Origin: an uncultured Holophagaceae bacterium
GTDB lineage: Bacteria > Acidobacteriota > Holophagae > Holophagales > Holophagaceae
Assembly: GCA_903927605.1 (NCBI GenBank)
Contig: CAIYNT010000035.1
Span: 1 to 8,573 of the forward strand
DNA length: 8,573 nt
Direction: 5' to 3'
The translations under genes and the position numbers were made by a program. Positions 7,128-8,573 of this stretch are shown here, piece after piece. A model generated the notes under the pieces. That model worked only from the letters and a program-made list of their open reading frames with translations. It was not told the origin of the DNA and did not search any database. Numbering within the stretch: the first letter of the stretch is position 1; each line of letters begins with the position of its first letter.

Positions 7128-7915
7128 GCCCTCTCGCCGAAGGGACTGGGTTCCCCGATACCCCACTTGGCCTCGTACCAGACCTTTTCGAGGCAGAGCC
7201 CTTCCGGGGGCGCGGTGAGGCCCGCGCGCCGCCGGTCCCTTGAGCGCAACACCTCGGCGAGGGAGTCCACCGGGCGCCGCCCCCGGCCGACCTCCACCAG
7301 GGTTCCGACCATGATGCGCACCTGGTGCATGAGGAAACTGCTGCCCTCGAAGATCAATTCGGCGCCGCCTTCCACCGGAATGATCCGGATGTCATGGAGG
7401 GTGCGCACAGGGGTCGTTGCGCTGCATTCCGAGCAGCGGAAACTGGAGAAGTCATGGGTGCCTAGCAGGGGCGGTACCGCAGCGGCCATGTGGTTCAGGT
7501 CGAGCGGAGCCGCCTGACGGACCTGCCAGCGGAAGGCCGCCTGCAGGGGATCCGCCGCAGAACCAAGGCCCAGCCGGTAGATATAGCGCTTGGCCAGGGC
7601 GTGCTGACGGGGGAAGAAGCCCACCGGCGACGCCTGGACTGCCATGACCCGGATGTCCAGGGGAAGGTGGGCGTTCAGGGCCATGAGCAAGCGATAGGGT
7701 TCCCAGGGCCGGTCCGCCTGGATGAGCACGCCCTGTGCCCGTGCGTGTACGCCGGCATCCGTCCGCCCGGTGCCCTGGGGCATCAGCGCCTCCGGGTCGA
7801 TGGCCTGGAGCGCCTTCCACAGGTCCCCCTGCCCGCTCCGCAGCACCGACTGGATCTGCCAGCCGTGGAAGCCGCCCCCGGCGTAGGCCACCTTGAGGAA
7901 ATAGGGATGGGTCAT
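7124..7915 (-). CDS. truA: tRNA pseudouridine(38-40) synthase TruA
   Basis: TruA isomerises uridines 38, 39 and 40 in the anticodon stem-loop of many tRNAs to pseudouridine. The 263-residue length fits the family. Hallmarks are the N-terminal YAGGGFHGWQ at 11-20, the catalytic-loop GRTDAGVHA at 50-58 with D53 as the nucleophilic aspartate, KRYIYRL at 109-115 supplying the conserved tyrosine, GTHDFSSFR at 152-160, and SFLMHQVRIMVGTLVEVGRG at 193-212. The ATG at 7915 is preceded on the minus strand by AGGGG only two bases away. That spacing is tight, but no better start lies nearby and the N-terminus aligns with the family. The gene is convergent with the asparagine-synthase-like gene, with 11 bases between stops. 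It appears housekeeping and unrelated to that pair. No truncation or missing catalytic residue is seen. Confidence 0.96.
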   Translation of the reverse strand: MTHPYFLKVAYAGGGFHGWQIQSVLRSGQGDLWKALQAIDPEALMPQGTGRTDAGVHARAQGVLIQADRPWEPYRLLMALNAHLPLDIRVMAVQASPVGFFPRQHALAKRYIYRLGLGSAADPLQAAFRWQVRQAAPLDLNHMAAAVPPLLGTHDFSSFRCSECSATTPVRTLHDIRIIPVEGGAELIFEGSSFLMHQVRIMVGTLVEVGRGRRPVDSLAEVLRSRDRRRAGLTAPPEGLCLEKVWYEAKWGIGEPSPFGERA

Positions 7916-8094
7916 ATCCCCTATGATAGGCCTGGACCGGATCGAGTGGCCCAGAAGGCCCCAAATCGCCCGTTCTACGGGGATCTGTGAGATCCATGGG
8001 ACTTACATACAAGCATTTTAGCCCATTCCGTTGTTCCATGACTTCATGGATCCCCCAGCGACGCCGATCTTCAATTTTTTATGAAAGAAAAACC

Positions 8095-8123
8095 TTGACC
8101 ACGCTGCGTCTGCGGCGTAGCTT
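8095..8123 (+). promoter_or_regulatory. Candidate sigma70-type promoter for the HU gene
   Basis: TTGACC (8095-8100, five of six to the -35 consensus) and TAGCTT (8118-8123, keeping the key T, A and final T of the -10) are separated by 17 bases. An A/T-rich, UP-like stretch precedes them at about 8073-8094. This predicts transcription from about 8130 and a leader of roughly 135 bases. Spacing and -35 are good; the -10 is weak. Confidence 0.5.
8101..8118 (+). promoter_or_regulatory. Inverted repeat filling the HU promoter spacer, possible operator
   Basis: ACGCTGC (8101-8107) and GCGGCGT (8112-8118) form a seven-base imperfect dyad (one G-T pair) around GTCT. It lies between the candidate -35 and -10, overlapping the first base of the -10. 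This is a classic operator position, but the binding protein, if any, is unknown. Confidence 0.35.
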
Positions 8124-8190
8124 CTTGGCAGTTTAGGAAATACAGGATTCATCGGCCTCTTGGGGTCCTTGATGATTGAAGACGTAGTAA

Positions 8191-8250
8191 AGACGGCCGT
8201 CTCTCAATGGAGACGATTCCGTTTCTCTCAACCCGGGGAGACAATTCCCC
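8191..8250 (+). promoter_or_regulatory. Repeat- and hairpin-rich HU leader
   Basis: Three elements occur in 60 bases. The first is a perfect 12-base palindrome AGACGGCCGTCT (8191-8202). The second is CGTCTC/GAGACG (8198-8203 and 8210-8215), which overlaps and competes with it. The third is GGGGA/TCCCC (8235-8239 and 8246-8250), ending six bases before the ribosome binding site. There is also a tandem imperfect repeat: TCTCTCAA, then GGAGAC, then ATTCC, at 8200-8220 and again at 8224-8248. Pairing is read directly; control of HU translation or mRNA stability is inferred. Confidence 0.45.
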
Positions 8251-8256
8251 AATTTC

Positions 8257-8261
8257 GGAGG
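8257..8261 (+). promoter_or_regulatory. Ribosome binding site that sets the HU start
   Basis: GGAGG lies five bases before the ATG at 8267. It argues against the in-frame ATG at 8207, which has no Shine-Dalgarno sequence and would add 20 residues foreign to the HU family. Confidence 0.85.
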
Positions 8262-8266
8262 TTCTC

Positions 8267-8563
8267 ATGAACAAGGCTGAACTGGTCAGCGCCGTCGCCG
8301 ACAAGGCCGGCATCACCAAGGCCCAGGCCGCTGCTGCCCTGGATCAGGTTCTCGGTGGCATCGGGTCCGCTCTGCGCGCGGGCGACAAGGTCACCCTCGT
8401 TGGCTTCGGCACTTTCTCCGTCGCCAACCGCGGCGCCCGCACTGGCCGCAACCCCCGCGACAACAAGCCCATCAAGATCGCCGCCAAGAAGGTCGCCAAG
8501 TTCAAGCCCGGCAAGAAGCTGGCTGACGAAGTCAACGGCAAGGGCGGCAAGAAGCGCAAGTAG
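8267..8563 (+). CDS. hup: HU-family DNA-binding protein
   Basis: This 98-residue protein is a histone-like HU-family nucleoid protein. Such proteins dimerise, bend DNA with little sequence preference, and help compact the chromosome. It starts MNKAELVSAVADKAGITKAQA, the usual N-terminal helix pair. VGFGTF at 45-50 is the family core, RTGRNP at 58-63 begins the DNA-binding beta-arm (the intercalating-proline region, P63), and FKPGKKL at 79-85 is the usual C-terminal signature. Typical HU ends near residue 90; here an extra GKGGKKRK (91-98) adds a short basic tail. The start was placed at 8267 rather than 8207 because of the GGAGG and the family N-terminus. A single-gene unit is likely, with its own promoter and structured leader upstream. 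IHF subunits are an alternative, but the sequence is closer to HU. Confidence 0.94.
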   Translation: MNKAELVSAVADKAGITKAQAAAALDQVLGGIGSALRAGDKVTLVGFGTFSVANRGARTGRNPRDNKPIKIAAKKVAKFKPGKKLADEVNGKGGKKRK

Positions 8564-8573
8564 CATCGGGCCA

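Larger units (their letters stand above)
7916..8266. other. Divergent truA-HU intergenic region
   Basis: This 351-base region separates divergent truA and HU. The truA side has GGATC-TGTGA-GATCC (7981-7995) and an eight-base inverted repeat GATCCATG/CATGGATC (7991-7998 and 8045-8052). It also has a minus-strand -10-like TAAAAT (complement of 8015-8020) without a recognisable -35. The HU side carries an A/T run (about 8073-8094), a sigma70-like promoter, and a leader rich in hairpins. I found no credible open frame or tRNA. Confidence 0.6.

Noticed and set aside
7452..8039. 195-codon minus-strand frame overlapping truA
   Set aside because: Its Gly/Pro/Arg-rich translation is a frame shadow of truA, which carries all family motifs in its own frame.
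8207..8266. Longer HU start at ATG 8207
   Set aside because: The extra 20 residues do not fit the HU family, no ribosome binding site precedes 8207, and GGAGG is correctly spaced before 8267.

Overview
This is a GC-rich bacterial chromosomal window with five supportable genes: one long leftward gene, a rightward two-gene pair, leftward truA, and rightward HU. The Ala/Gly/Arg-rich codon usage, the large secreted protein with stacked Ig-like modules, and a lysine-tailed HU suggest a Holophagae-type acidobacterium (Geothrix/Holophaga-like). That placement is inference from style; a deltaproteobacterium is the main alternative.

Layout. Positions 1-246 are the tail region of the long leftward gene and hold a strong GC-rich hairpin, probably its terminator. 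Positions 247-3453 (minus) encode a 1068-residue exported protein. It has a signal peptide, six tandem FG-GAP/VCBS-like blades with an exact 50-residue period, about four Ig-like domains, a further beta-rich domain, and a C-terminal SUMF1/formylglycine-generating-enzyme fold in which both catalytic cysteines are absent. Positions 3454-3942 are a 489-base divergent intergenic region with an AT-rich core. It has complementary segments in a crossing (pseudoknot-like) order on the leftward side and a small hairpin just before the rightward start.

Positions 3943-5271 and 5382-7112 (plus) encode a CapK/phenylacetate-CoA-ligase-like adenylate-forming enzyme and an asparagine-synthase-like protein. 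The second keeps the PP-loop ATP pyrophosphatase motif but lacks the N-terminal glutaminase cysteine. Both are carboxylate-activating families, so together they may build an amide on an unknown (possibly cell-surface) molecule. No glycosyltransferase, transporter or carrier gene accompanies them here. This pair is the best candidate for an undescribed small pathway in the window.

Positions 7124-7915 (minus) are truA, convergent with the asparagine-synthase-like gene, the two stop codons being only 11 bases apart. A 351-base intergenic region follows. It contains a plausible HU promoter with an inverted repeat filling its spacer, and a repeat- and hairpin-rich leader ahead of the HU gene (8267-8563), which ends ten bases before the window edge. 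No tRNA, rRNA, insertion sequence or CRISPR array was seen.
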